DNA of 64,000 bases from Agriotes lineatus. Taxonomy: Eukaryota; Arthropoda; Insecta; Coleoptera; Elateridae. A program made the translations under genes and the position numbers. The DNA lies in assembly GCA_940337035.1 (NCBI GenBank), contig CALNHX010005835.1:36167-100166 (forward strand), read 5' to 3'. The notes beneath the pieces are model-generated. The model was not told the DNA's origin. It searched no databases and saw only the letters and a program-made list of their open reading frames with translations. Positions 44,227-55,835 of the stretch are shown piece after piece; the first letter of the stretch is position 1; each line of letters opens with the position of its first letter.

Positions 44227-44565
44227 GACATAACTTTGACTACTCATGGTATTATAAGTGACTATTTTAAACAAATGTGATTTTTATTATAAAAAGTCAA
44301 TATTAGTGTTCTGTTACTATAGAAATTGCGTAGTTTGTTGCTAGATTTACTGAAAACTAATTTGAAAAAGAGTCCTAATCCTAAGCGCAATGGACATTTG
44401 TGATACCACAGCAAAAATATTCGACATAACTTTGACTACTCATGGTATTATAAGTGATTATTTTTTAAGCAGTGGTATCAGCCAATAGTAATGAGAAAAA
44501 ATTTCAAATCGACCAATAGCATCAAAATTACACTGGCTATTTGCTAGTAGCTGATTACAACGACT

Positions 44566-44738
44566 ATTTTTTCACAAACCATTCAAATCGTTCTTCTGCT
44601 GTAACACAACTAGCTAAAAGTGGAGTAGGTGAGCAGCAGTTGTTAAAAATAACAGGACACTCATCTGGAAGCTCCATCAAACCCTATCTACAGCAGGACT
44701 GTTTAAAAAATAATCACGCCGAATTACATTTGTGGTAA
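44566..44738 (+). pseudogene. Tyrosine-recombinase C-terminal fragment (Crypton-like)
   Basis: The frame reads TNHSNRSSAVTQLAKSGVGE, QQLLKITGHSSGSS, IKPYLQ. This is the H-x-x-R box, the TGH (His/Trp) box and the region of the nucleophilic tyrosine (PYLQ) of ZMYM/DUF3504-type recombinases. Only this end remains; it is closely similar to 46.1 kb. Confidence 0.7.
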
Positions 44739-45440
44739 TTGTTTTATAATTTTAACTAGATTAGCACTCATGTTCTTCCACTCGTGAGATTTCTTATTAG
44801 CAACAAAAGGTTTGTGAATCTAGTTAAAATTATCACCATTTATGTGTAATTACTGTTGACTATTCAATTTACCTGTCCTAGAAGGTATTCAAGTGACTAT
44901 TTCCTTCAGATAATATAAACCAATCCCATCAATCAATTTTCAAAGATTGAACCAATCAGAGTCGAATACAGCGAATAAATGCACTAGTGCAATACCCGGG
45001 TAACTGCACAAGTGCAATATTGAGTATTTACGAGAAGAAGAGCAAACTAGCTAGGTACACAAGAAATTTCATAAAGAAAACTGAAAACTCTTTAAAAATG
45101 AATAGTGTGGTAGGTAGGTATACAAAGGATGACATTTCTTCGAGGAATAGTCTTGCAATATTCCCCGCGTGCATTCTGTATAATTCAGAATGCACTAGGG
45201 ATATAACTACTGAATATTTTAAACAAATGTGATTTTTATTAGAAAAAGTCAATATTAGTTTTCTATTGCTATAGAAATTGCGACGTTTGTTGCTAGATTT
45301 ACTGAAAACTAATTTGAAAAATGAGGTATCACTACTCATGTCCATTGCGCTACCACAGCAAAAATATTCGGCATAACTTTGACTACTCATGCTATTATAA
45401 GTGACTATTTTTGAACAAATAAAAATCTTTATTGAGATAT

Positions 45441-45934
45441 ATACTACAATTATTTTTTAACAATATTAAACGTACAATTTGAAAAATGTATGTTACTACA
45501 ATCCTGTAAAAATCCTGCCGCAAATGCTCCACTCTCCATTGAATCAGTAAACTCAGTAGTTGTAGTAGTGATGTTGGTTCTCATCTTTTCAATCATTTTC
45601 TAATGATGCTCACCATCTAGTTGTAAATACAGCTTTATTGTTCATTGAAATGTTAAACAGTGTTTAACATGATCACTTCCTTGAATGTTAAGATACATTT
45701 AACATGCATCCACTCGAAGGGACAATTTCCTCCGTGGCGGAGGCGGCAATCTTTTTAATTTCATCCGGGATAACAAGGAACTGGTTTTGCGTTTCCATTT
45801 CAAGATTTTTATTTTGTTTACGGCAGGCACTATAGCAACATCACACATATTCATGATAGTCCGATTTCGATTTAGCAGCTTTTAGTAATTATTATTGATT
45901 CAAAATTATTGCCTCAATGGACAATAAACTAATG
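45441..45934. other. Unassigned DNA
   Basis: Contains small palindromes (GTTAAACAGTGTTTAAC, CCTCCGTGGCGGAGG) but no gene. Confidence 0.4.
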
Positions 45935-46060
45935 AACGCATTTCGAGGGGTAACCATCTTAACATTTCTCACATAAATTACCACTCTTGCTTCGCTACGC
46001 TCGCTTGAGTGTTAAAATATGCTCGAATGTTAAGACTGGGTTACCCCTCTAAATACATTA
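45935..46060. repeat. Fold-back hairpin, apex TTGCTTCGCTACGCTCGCTTG
   Basis: The arms GAGGGGTAACCATCTTAACATT and its inverse AATGTTAAGACTGGGTTACCCCTC flank the apex (the call gives its core). Confidence 0.7.
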
Positions 46061-47235
46061 ATTACCTACTATTATCGAATTAATGTTGCAGTGACCTGTG
46101 ACTTTCATTAGCTGTTGTTCAGCAATCCCAGCTTTTGCCAGTATCAATACAGCAGTGGATCTGATCGAATAATTCGATATTTTTCTCTTCTTGGTGTCTA
46201 ACCCTATGTCTTCTGCTGCAATTTTCACCCATTTACCAATTTTGTGAATTTCAACCTGCGAATTTTTGTAGCAATGGCTGGATGTAGACAAATTCCAAAA
46301 TCCCTTCAGTGTAAAAAACATCCTGTCGGTTTTAATATTCTCTCCCGTCTTCGAAACAATTTTATGATATAACCTAAATAGAATAAAATTAATACCAATA
46401 AAAATCATAGGAAGAAGTACGTATATACCTACCTTACATGACACAGATTAATGTTTTTATGAGTTATAAGCCATTGGTTTTGGCCAATTTCTTTACACTT
46501 CCTTGTGCAGTCTTTGTAAAAATGGGGTTGTATTCAATACGACTCATTTCAAATCCCTGATTATTAATTATGTTCTTGAAGAAATAAGTCATACATTTAC
46601 CCCCTTCGCCGCCTCTCCAAGCAAGTTCATAAGACGCAATGACAAAAAAAATTCTTTTGAAGGCCCACAGGCGTATTTTCATCGAACAGGTTAGCAATTT
46701 TTAAATATTCCGTTTTGGCTAAAGCCGAGCTTACTTTTAACTTTGACTGTTTTCTCTAAGCTTTTTTCAGCTACTATTCGAGCTGCTTGGAAAAGAGCTT
46801 CCATGTTGTACTCTGCACCCGCATCAACTACATCTGTGCCAAACGATTGGAAAGGCTGACTAGTATCTGGCTTTGTGCCGACTATCTTCTTCACAAATTG
46901 TAGTCTCAATATTCCATGCGTTGAAATACATCTCTTGTACCATTTTAGCTGTAGTGTTCCACATGTGTTTCTCGACAGATTCTTTATAATTCGCTCCGTA
47001 TTGCTTTTTCATATCGGAACATTTCAAAATAGCATTTATCCACAGGTGAAGTAGATTCGTCCAATTTATAATGTTTTTCTGTTAGAAAATTCGAAAACTG
47101 TCGCCAAACGGATTCTCGAGATTTTCGTGTATTTTCGGGCATGTTACTTCCAATATCGATGTCGATTTCTGCATCAGGCTTATCTTTAAACCTTTTCGAC
47201 GCGCTTTCCATTAGAAATTTTCTAAAATTTAGCAA
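46058..47235 (-). pseudogene. Crypton-like tyrosine recombinase (ZMYM/DUF3504 type), decayed
   Basis: In successive minus-strand frames: PENTRKSRESVWRQFSNFLT (core-binding start, ~47.1 kb); TDVVDAGAEYNMEALFQAAR (apparently spurious frame); SYELAWRGGEGGKCMTYFF (box I arginine); IEYNPIFTKTAQGSVKKLA (lysine strand); KWVKIAAEDIGLDTKKRKIS, then NYSIRSTAV where the HxxR histidine is Y; and EQQLMKVTGHCNINSI (TGH box). The last tyrosine segment is lost. Frameshifts separate the parts. It is the same lineage as the fragment at 44.6 kb and would have catalysed site-specific recombination with a tyrosine nucleophile. Confidence 0.75.
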
Positions 47236-47775
47236 ATGACGAAGGTTTGTTTACTGGTTGTCAATGAAACGAAATCATTGTAACTAAATTTTGAGTATTT
47301 TTAATTTGAAGCACGGCCTGCTGAATTGTGTGAGAAACGTCACTTTATACGGCCTGGGCATATGTGAACTTTTGCGATTCTCCGCAGAGCGCTTCATACC
47401 CACGAGCGAGAATTTCAAGTTTGCAATATTACCATGTTGACTACGATGCAAATATTTAATTAAACTAGCCGACGTTAGTTAAAATGTGACAATAATAACA
47501 TAACTCTCCCGTGCCGGTCTTACGTTTGGTTTTCTATTGTGTTTTTTGAACCATTTCCTGTTAATTTCCTCGTTATTTTCTTAGTTACATTATATACGTT
47601 CACAGTTTGTTGTTTGTTTGTTTGTTTGTTAATGGACAAGGTCTAGGCATGCAGAGTACCAGGTACCTTAGACACCGACTGCTTTGGTTTAATTTGTTAA
47701 TTAAGTTATTTGTTTTTAGTGTTCACGATTTGATTTGGAGTTGTTGAAACGGGAAGCGGTTCTGCATACTGTACA

Positions 47776-48528
47776 GGGTTATTCATTATAAATTACCCAC
47801 CCCTTATCATCGTTATTATTGCCTATAGAAAAAAAAGTTTTAAATAAAAGTTATGTGGTTATAACTGAATTTTGTTAAAATGCTATCAAAAGTACAGTGG
47901 CGTGCATAATTAAGGGGATACAAAAAAGTAATATATTTTTTTAAATGGAACACCCTGTATATTATTAAATTTTTGGAATGATCTTTCTTTCCTGATTTCA
48001 AAAATATACCATATGTTACCCTTACCTTATACCGTTTTTGAGTTATTAAACGTCAAATATCTTAGTTAAACTAGTTAACATTATTAAATATAACAAAGTT
48101 TTATTCAGGAAATTTAAATATAAATAAATGATAACTAATTTTTATTATTTCATTAAAGAAATGTCACTTATCAAACAAAATAGTTGCATTTTCATAGCTT
48201 ACTTTAATAATTCCTATTTACAGTAACTAGTTTAACTAAGATATTCAACGTTTAATAACTCAAAAACGGTATAAGGTAAGGGTAACATATGGTATATTTT
48301 TGAAATCAGGAAAGAAAGATCATTCCAAAAATTTAATAATATACAGGGTGTTCCATTTAAAAAATATATTACTTTTTTGTATCCCCTTAATTATGCACGC
48401 CACTGTACTTTTGATAGCATTTTAACAAAATTCAGTTATAACCACATAACTTTTATTTAAAACTTTTTTTTCTATAGGCAATAATAACGATGATAAGGGG
48501 TGGGTAATTTATAATGAATAACCCTGTA
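47776..48528. mobile_element. 753-bp fold-back element, ~300-bp near-perfect arms
   Basis: The ends ACAGGGTTATTCATTATAAA and TTTATAATGAATAACCCTGT are exact inverses. The match continues through both arms (to about 48075 and 48230) with very few mismatches, leaving a ~150-bp AT-rich centre. The 75-codon open frame at 48514-48741 starts in the right arm and is not credible as a gene. Confidence 0.9.
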
Positions 48529-49030
48529 CGTATAAAAGATGTATTGCAATATGCAAATATACAAATTGGGGAAGATACTATCATGAATGTCCATCAAATA
48601 AAGTTTTATGAAGGAAATAAAAAAATTATGGTACTGACTACTGATCCTTCAAACAACGTACCTGCTAACAATTTCTATTTTCATTTAAATACAGATAAAC
48701 AGGGAAAACTACAAGAAAGAAGTTATTTTATTGGTACATAGTTTGTATTTTGAGAAAGTTGTTTGCGAGTAACTTCTGGGCAAAGACTATTAGGCACACT
48801 GTAGTGCCTGCAGTTTCTTTGGTACATTTTTAATTACTGCATTTACAGATGGGTATCCAATAAAACCAAGAATTTTTACATTTTAATTTTTTAAATCTTA
48901 CAACAGTGATTACACATAGACTACAACCTTACAATAGCATACAGAATAAAATACTTCATTACTATTACCACCTAGTAACATCTTCCAAATTTATAGGAAT
49001 AATACGATTATCTGCATATCACATTCTACC

Positions 49031-49214
49031 GGGTGTTCATAAACAGTCGTCATCCCAGTTGCTTTGAAAAACAAAATGTTATATCTTTGATTAATTCGTG
49101 CAACACAATGAAACGTCAGTGAGTACTGTCATAGCGCATTTTTTTCTCAATTTTAATAGACATACGTTTCTGAAGTCAAAACCTACTGGGATGACGACTG
49201 TTTATGAACACCCG
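49031..49214. mobile_element. MITE, TIR CGGGTGTTCATAAACAGTCG
   Basis: The terminal inverted repeat of ~35 bp (continuing TCATCCCAGT) is matched at the right end (ACTGGGATGACGACTGTTTA, then TGAACACCCG). 184 bp, no coding. A TA target duplication is likely but not clear. Confidence 0.75.
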
Positions 49215-49631
49215 TTATTTTAGAACTGTGAGCTATCCTAAAAATACCTGCCAGAAAATATTACTTTGTCTTCAACTACGAATTCTTGGAGCTCAAAACC
49301 TCTCTCAAGAACAATATTAAAACTGTAATCTCTAAGATTACTTACACGGCACTGTAAATAGATTACACCATTCATATTTACATTAAATTCAAAACAATAG
49401 GTCCTTATTTTATTGTTAAAACACGTATTTTTCTTTACAGCCGCTGTCATTTAAATCTCATCGTGGGTATGTAGCGCCAAAGCTACCAAAATTGGCATTT
49501 TCTCAGAAATGAAAACAACAATGAATTTCAAAAAAATGCCCAGGCCGTATAAAGTGACGTTTGTCATACAATTCGACGTTTGTCACACAATTCAGCAGGC
49601 CGTGATTTGAAGAATGGGTTTGGTTCATTGA

Positions 49632-49868
49632 ATAGTCAAGGGTAATACCACAAGTAGTGGATATATTTTTGACAAATATTTTGCCGTTTCCATATAAATT
49701 ATTGCGTTTAAATTTCACGAAACAAAATCATATCAAAAATGTCACGAGCCGAAGGCGAGTGACATTTAAGTGTGATTTTGTTGAGTGAAATTTGCAATAA
49801 TTTCTATGAAAATAGCAAAATATTTAAAAAAATATATCCACTTCGAGTGGTATTTGGGACGACTATTT
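49632..49868. repeat. Fold-back hairpin, apex CACGAGCCGAAGGCGAGTG
   Basis: The arms run from GAATAGTCAAGGG...AATACCAC to GTGGTATTTGGGACGACTATT, with AAATATTTTGC and AATTATTGC pairs inside. It is the largest of the apical-motif hairpins. Confidence 0.8.
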
Positions 49869-50245
49869 AACAATATTAATACATAACGATTAACTTAATT
49901 AAAAAATAATCCAACAATTAATAATCATCCTCAATTAAATTCAGCGGAATACTTCCAAAACACAACATTTTAACATTTTTAACGCAAGCCAAACTTTGTT
50001 CACACAGTTTGTTAGTGTTTAGTTTTACGTAACCTAGCGATATCACTAAGGACAGAACATCGTTGCTAAGCGATGCTTCGCAACAAGGCTATTTATTTTT
50101 TGAGTACGTACATTGTTTTGTGAATATTTTGCATGGTGCCCAATATTCAGTGATATACTGCTGTTATTGGTTGAAAAAAGCAAATGTCTGCAATATGATT
50201 GGCTTATATATTATAGTGTTGAATAGCCTCTCAAATACCATTCTT

Positions 50246-50402
50246 AGTCAAAGTTATGTATATTATTTTTGCGGTGGTATCACTCATGTCCATTGCAATT
50301 AAGATTAGAACTCGTGCTAGCACACTTGTCCTAATCGCATTGAAGCGCAATGGACATTATTTGTGATACCACCGCAAAAACAGTCGACACAACTTTGACT
50401 AG
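50246..50402. repeat. Fold-back hairpin, related to 43795-43920
   Basis: The arms AGTCAAAGTTATG...TTTTTGCGGTGGTATCAC and GTGATACCACCGCAAAAA...CAACTTTGACT pair. The apex is ACTCGTGCTAGCACACTTGTC. The 43.8-kb hairpin has the same design with CTCGTGCTAGCGCACTCGTC. Confidence 0.8.
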
Positions 50403-50694
50403 TTATGGTACTGATTATTTTTTGTATTTTTTCAAAATCTATAAAAATTGTTTTCGTTTATTTATTATTGATTATTAATTGCGGTAGCGCTAGTGGGTCA
50501 GTTCTAAGCCATATCATAATAATTCATAATACTATCAGAAGAACGATAATTTTCCAAAATTATCTACACTTGCTTAGGCAACTTATATAACACCGACGAT
50601 GTTCATACGTCATTTCTATCCATGACATCATGACATTTCATTACTGTGATGAGACACTTGTAATGTCAGCGTACATAAATCAAACAAGTAGAGA
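50403..50694. other. Unassigned DNA
   Basis: No gene or repeat was seen. Confidence 0.35.
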
Positions 50695-51230
50695 CGCTCA
50701 TTAGTCCATTTTCTAAACGCTAAAAATTCGGCAAAGTTCTAACTTCGTTGACTCAAAACCGATTTTGAATTTTTTTTTTATTATTTAAGAAAAAGTTTAT
50801 AGAAAAGTTCCCCGTAGGTGAGAAATTGTGCTTTTTATTTTTTCAGTTGTTATTAACAAATAAGAGTGTTTTAATATACCCTTAATTAAAAAATGTATAA
50901 CTATTTTATTTATTTAAACAATTGCCTGAAATTTGACAACATAAGGTTTTTGGGTCGCAGATTATGAATCTGGCCTCCAAATGGGTCTAAAAACAAAATG
51001 GCGTCGAAGGTCAAATTTTTTATTTTATTTATTTTTTATTGTTATTAGATGTCTGGGGGGTTTTGGGGTCGCTGATTACGAATTTGACATTAAAACTTAA
51101 CTAAAATAAAAAATTGCGGATCCAAAATGGTGGAAAGGGGTAATTTTTTTTTATTTCAGATACCTATACCTAAGGGTTTTTTGGGTCGCTCATCCCAAAT
51201 TTTATGTTAAAATTTATCAAAAATGGAAAA
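50695..51230 (+). repeat. Dispersed repeat with GGGTCGC units; inverted copy at 54.1-54.6 kb
   Basis: Shared in inverted orientation with about 54100-54610: AAAACCGATTTTGAATTTTT, GAAAAGTTCCCC, GAAATTTGACAACATAAGG, AATGGCGTCGAAGG. Internally three ~115-bp steps each carry TTTTGGGTCGC (about 50948, 51061, 51180) followed by AATTTGACATTAAAA-type text. Confidence 0.65.
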
Positions 51231-52139
51231 CGGTGTCTGAAAAATGATGGAAACAAATGATAGAAGAGTTAAATGAGTATTAAAGATATTATATTTTAAT
51301 TGATTTATTAAAATTAACCCAAGATACATTTAAAAACAAGGAAAAAATTACTTAGCTCTAGTTTCTTCTTCCTGTACTTCTTCCATTGACACTGCCTGTC
51401 GTGAATTAAGGCAACTATTTTCGCCACATTCACCGCAAGCCTCCGAGCCTAAAGGCCACTTTTTCTACACCCACAAGCTCGCCGCAACTAGTTTTGTAGT
51501 TGCAAAAAAATAATTTTTAAGATGTTTTGTGGAGCTGGTTCTTGTGTCATTAGGATTGGAAAACATTTTCCTGTATCATATGGAGTCTTCCGTTGAAATA
51601 TCTTGGTTTCCCAGCTACAACTGTGTTTGCAAATACACGCGCTTTAAATGTTGTTCTGCTGAATCCATCGTAGGGCACAATTATGCTAAATTAACGCTAC
51701 TTTTTTCTAGTAGACGCTTTAATAAAAGAGTCAAACCTAAAATTCAAAATGTTTTTATTTAGAAAGTATATGTATTGTATTGTCTGTAACCTCATTTACC
51801 TTGCCGTATATGAATAATAAAAAACGTTCAATCTATTAAACATTCCTGTAAGAGTTTAAGCAGTTACTTTTCTTCGCACCATAAATTGCAAGCATACATT
51901 TTATACCAGCATTTTTTTATATACATTTTTCCAGTCTCTTGTAAATCACTGCTATTTTCAAATATTTTGGCAAATGTATTCTTTCGTGAACATAGCCATT
52001 GCTTCATTTACTAGGATTTATGCATGTGGATCTTTAATAAGGTGCCGGTTCTATTCGTCTTCCTCATCCTTATATATCTTCAATATATTAAACTATATTC
52101 AAAAGCCATGACCTGCAACTTGACACCAAAACTTGCATG
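51231..52139. other. Unassigned DNA
   Basis: Small open frames were not recognised; no splice-supported gene. Confidence 0.35.
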
Positions 52140-52533
52140 CTAAGATGCTACATTTTTCCCATCTTGCTCTATAGGGTCGAGTACTGGACACTTAACGAAA
52201 CAATCACAAAAAAAATCGAAGCCTTTGAAATGTGGTTATACCGACCGTGTAATAAATATTGAAGATCTGGAGAAAATGAAAAAAAAGTAAAGAGATCATG
52301 GACAATACCTCGGACATATAATGAGGAATGAGAATAAGTGCGTCCTACTACAATATATTATACAAGGCAAGATATATGGCAAACGTGGACCAGGAGGCAG
52401 AAGAATATTATCTTGCTTGCAAAACCTAAGGGCGTGGTATGGGAAATTATCCAAAGACTTATCTAGAATTGCAACCAATAAAGTGAAGATAGCCGTGTTG
52501 ATCGCAAACATACGAAATCGGATAAGCACCTGA
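52140..52533 (+). pseudogene. LINE 3' end (RT C-terminal domain) relic
   Basis: In shifted frames: LLYRVEYWTLNETITKKIEA, FEMWLYR, then from 52321 MRNENKCVLLQYIIQGKIYG, KRGPGGRRILSCLQNLRAWY and NKVKIAVLIANIRNR. This is the conserved tail of RTE-like LINE proteins common in insects. The RT palm is absent. Confidence 0.7.
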
Positions 52534-53454
52534 ACAAGAAGAAGATTTTTTCCTCTGTTAAAACATGCTGAAGTTGTGTCACATCCAGTTAAAGCATGTA
52601 CAGAAAGTACATGCTCACTACGACTGGGAAGCGCAAATTACAGGCTTTTAGAAGAAGATGTTGTTTTATTTTCTTTATTTTTGGCAGGTTTTAAAAAATA
52701 TATGTATACCTTTATCAGGAGAAACTACAGCTGTTAATATAAGTAATACGTCTTTATTCTCTGATACTACGACTATGTTTTCATTTGATGCATTGAGAGC
52801 TGTTGTAACTATTAACCGATCAGCACCACTTTCAGCTTGAGAGCAGGGATATTATTTGTAGCTAAAGTTTCTTTTAAAAAATCAGTAAAACTACATGAAA
52901 GACATTTTGCAGACATTTTTCTTGATACAACTTTAAAAACCTGTCTGTTTCAAATCGAATATCTGGTGCAGTTTTCGTTTTTAGACGTCGCGTCGGTCTC
53001 TTTCAGCAGATTTTATTCTATGTTTCTGATAATCGACAAAAATAATGGCTTTTTTCTATAATTACGTACAATAAAATTAATATATCTAAACTTGCACCAT
53101 ACTGTTCAACAAGTTGCCATTTGTTTTTATGTAATAACATTCTTCCGTCAGTCACAACCCAAAAAATCTTTTAATTTAGTAATATCTTTTGGAAATTGTA
53201 CAAAGAGGTCCTAGAAAACACATTTTTAGGCGTTGGAATTTATATGTATTCGTATGTTATATTTAAATGTATTTAATCTATATAAATTTGAGTTAAATTA
53301 ACAATTTAGAATTTTATTTGTATATAATGTTTATTAAATAATAATAATAATAATAATCGTACAGAATAAAAATTAACCTTTTAATGCTATATTTATAATT
53401 ACTGTGTCCAAAACCCTTAGATATGAGGCAACGCACGGAATTCACAAAAAAGCT
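52534..53454. other. Unassigned DNA
   Basis: AT-rich, with a (TAA)n microsatellite at about 53337-53356. No recognised gene. Confidence 0.4.
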
Positions 53455-54072
53455 ATTTTATCCGCAAACGTCACAAAAGTGACAACTTATTTGTCTTTAT
53501 TGACAAGGTAAAAGTGTCACTTTATCTGCCTAAGCAGACAAAATAGCGACTTTTGCGTACTTTATCTGCCTAAGCACACAAAAAGATTGCTCTCTTTCTT
53601 TCTTTCTATGTTTGTTCGCCATCTCCTCCGAAGATACTGGACCGATTAAATTGTATGATGGCTTAAAATTTTGCTAATTTTTAGAATTAGTTCGTAGGCC
53701 GGTTTTTATTTTCAAAAAAGTACGAAAAAGTTTTAATTTAAATAAACCTTTAAGCAGCGGATCGGAGCATCTGTCGCCGTGGGTTATGGTGTGACAGCTG
53801 CTGTGGCCGTGTGCTATTAGCACGGGTGATTCAGTATGTTCATATATCATTACAGTTGCGCGTTATCTGAACAACAGAGGTTGGCGCAGGGGTACAGTGC
53901 TAGCCTGAAATTTACCTGAATACGTTTGCGGATAAAATAGTATATGTTATTCGGAGTAAAAGTGACTTTATGTGGCTTAGCTGAATTATTTGCCTCACTA
54001 ACGTTCGGGTAAATAAACTTCAGCTTCGCCACATAAAGTATCACTTTTACTCCTAATAACATAATCTACTAT
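53455..54072 (+). mobile_element. TATTTTATCCGCAAACG element plus adjoining hairpin
   Basis: CTATTTTATCCGCAAACG at 53455 is repeated inverted at 53924-53941, bounding a ~490-bp unit. Its left part has an inverted near-identical copy at 25505-25890; its right part plus the adjoining hairpin (53942-54072) has an inverted copy at 22395-22605. Confidence 0.75.
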
Positions 54073-54099
54073 TGCCGCTTTAAAGACGTTTTTTTCATT

Positions 54100-54610
54100 T
54101 TTGATAGATTTTAACATAAAATTTGAGATCAGCGACCCTCTAAAATAAAGTCCGAATAAAAAAATTAAACTTTTTCGCCATCTTCGATCCGCCATTTTTT
54201 ATTTCAGTTGAGTTTTAATGTCAAATTCGTAATCAGCAACCCCAAAAACCCCTAGACATCTAATAAAAATTTAAAAAAAGAAAATACAAAATTAGACCTT
54301 CGACGCCATTTTGTAGACGCCATTTTTGTTTTTAGACCAATTTTGAGACCAGATTCGTAATCTGTGAACCCAAAAAACCTTATGTTATCAAATTTCAGGC
54401 AATGGTTTAAATAAATAAAGAAGTTATACATTTTTAAATTAAGAATATATTAAAAAACACTTATTTGTTAATGACAATTGAAAAAATAAAAAGCACACCT
54501 TCTCACCAATGGGGAACTTTTCTATAAACGCTTTCCGAAATAAAAAAAAAATTCAAAATCGGTTTTGAGTCAACGAAGTTAGAGCTTTTTTGGCAAAGTA
54601 GTGGCGCCAC
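54100..54610 (-). repeat. Inverted copy of the 50695-51230 repeat
   Basis: Contains GGGGAACTTTTCTATAAACG, CCTTATGTTATCAAATTTC and CGACGCCATTTTG in reverse order relative to 50.7-51.2 kb. A run of 15 C at 54634-54648 follows. Confidence 0.65.
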
Positions 54611-55835
54611 CTGTTAGTACTATCGGAAAGTATCCCCCCCCCCCCCCCAGGAGCTGTTCAAGGTCATTCAAATTTATTCAATTTTGGCATCAAAGGAACC
54701 GACAGTGAATGTCTCTACTTGTTACTTCCTTTTACGATAAAGGAAGTATTGGATTCACCCCAAAAGTTCGAAATTGAGTTTTCAACAGATCTTCACGTTT
54801 TAGAGTCCCCTGAACCCAAAAAACGTATTTTTTTTATTGGTATGTCTGTCTGTCTGTCTGTGTGTCTGTCTGTCTGTCTGTGTGTCTGTCTGTGAACAGA
54901 ATATCTCAAAAACGAAAAGAGGTATGGCGTTGAAACTTCATATGTAAGTTTTGTGTACTATCTAGATTTCAACAGCAAGCTTTTGAAGAAAATCGCATTA
55001 CCGGAAGTAGCTGTTTACTCTTGTGATTTTTCAGTTTTTTTCGAATTTTTCAGAAACGGCTCTAACTTTTTTTTTAACTTTAGATTTTTGTTACATTTTT
55101 AATGTGTATTGATGTGAGATAGGTGATTTTCCAGTTGAATACTTCTAAAATGGGTTTCTTTTGTTTTTTTATATTTTTTTTATTAACTCCTATTTTAAAT
55201 AGAACACCCGGTATATTATTACATTTTTGAATTCAGCTTAAAATTCTAGAGAAAATTTGTTTCTTGAACTAACACTCTATTTTGTACCGGTTTGTAAAAT
55301 TTGTAATTTTTGAAAATGTTTGACAAATGATTAAAAATTTAAAATTATAGGATCACTGTAAAATAGGGTGACCATACGTCCCGTTTTTAACGGGACTGTC
55401 CCTTTTTTGAGCTTTGTGTCCCGTTGTCCCGAAAAACTCAAAACGGGACGCGCATTGTCCCGTTTTTTATACATATTACTTACCGTTTCTGGTGCATGTG
55501 ATCATACGCACGGAAATTTGAATCCAAGCATGCGTCTTATTCAAACCCGGAAATTGGTTGAAAGGCTGACCAATCACCGAACAAAAGTTGGAAGTCATGT
55601 TTTTTGCTTGTACCTGCAGCACAGTCTATAAATAGACTGTGCCTGCAGTATGCACTATCATGTCAGTTAGTTTAGTCTGTACCGCATAGATGTGTGGAGT
55701 GTAAAACTGTACTGTTGTTATTTATATCGCGCAGTACAACTACATTCAATCTGGTAAACTTGAATTCATTTACGGTAGTTTTTAAATTAAATTTATTTTT
55801 TCAATTTATTCTTATTTAATAAAAAATCCAATAAA

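Larger units (their letters stand above)
43370..45440. repeat. Mosaic of repeated cassettes around a recombinase relic
   Basis: A ~110-bp cassette (GAACAAATGTGATTTTTATT...GCTAGATTTACTGAAAAC) occurs at about 43645, 44265 and 45220. A second (GATACCACAGCAAAAATATT...ACTACTCATGGTATTATAAG) occurs at about 43905, 44400 and 45350. GACTATTCAA pieces recur at 43378, 43490 and 44857. A hairpin at 43795-43920 and the 307-bp repeat copy B (43920-44226) lie inside. Confidence 0.65.
47312..49604. mobile_element. Composite segment bounded by CACGGCCTGCTGAATTGTGT inverted ends
   Basis: 47312-47359 is matched in inverted orientation by 49538-49604 (GCCCAGGCCGTATAAAGTGA...GCAGGCCGTG); the right side carries an extra ~20-bp internal duplication. 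Between them lie two further elements (47776-48528 and 49031-49214) and unassigned DNA. No transposase was seen. Confidence 0.55.

Noticed and set aside
48514..48741. 75-codon frame with protein-like composition next to the 47.8-48.5 kb fold-back
   Set aside because: Begins in the fold-back arm; no upstream exon, domain or poly(A) context could be supported.
52658..53061. Two adjacent plus-strand frames of 60 and 74 codons
   Set aside because: Not recognisable, and the surroundings are decayed repeats; not enough to call a gene.
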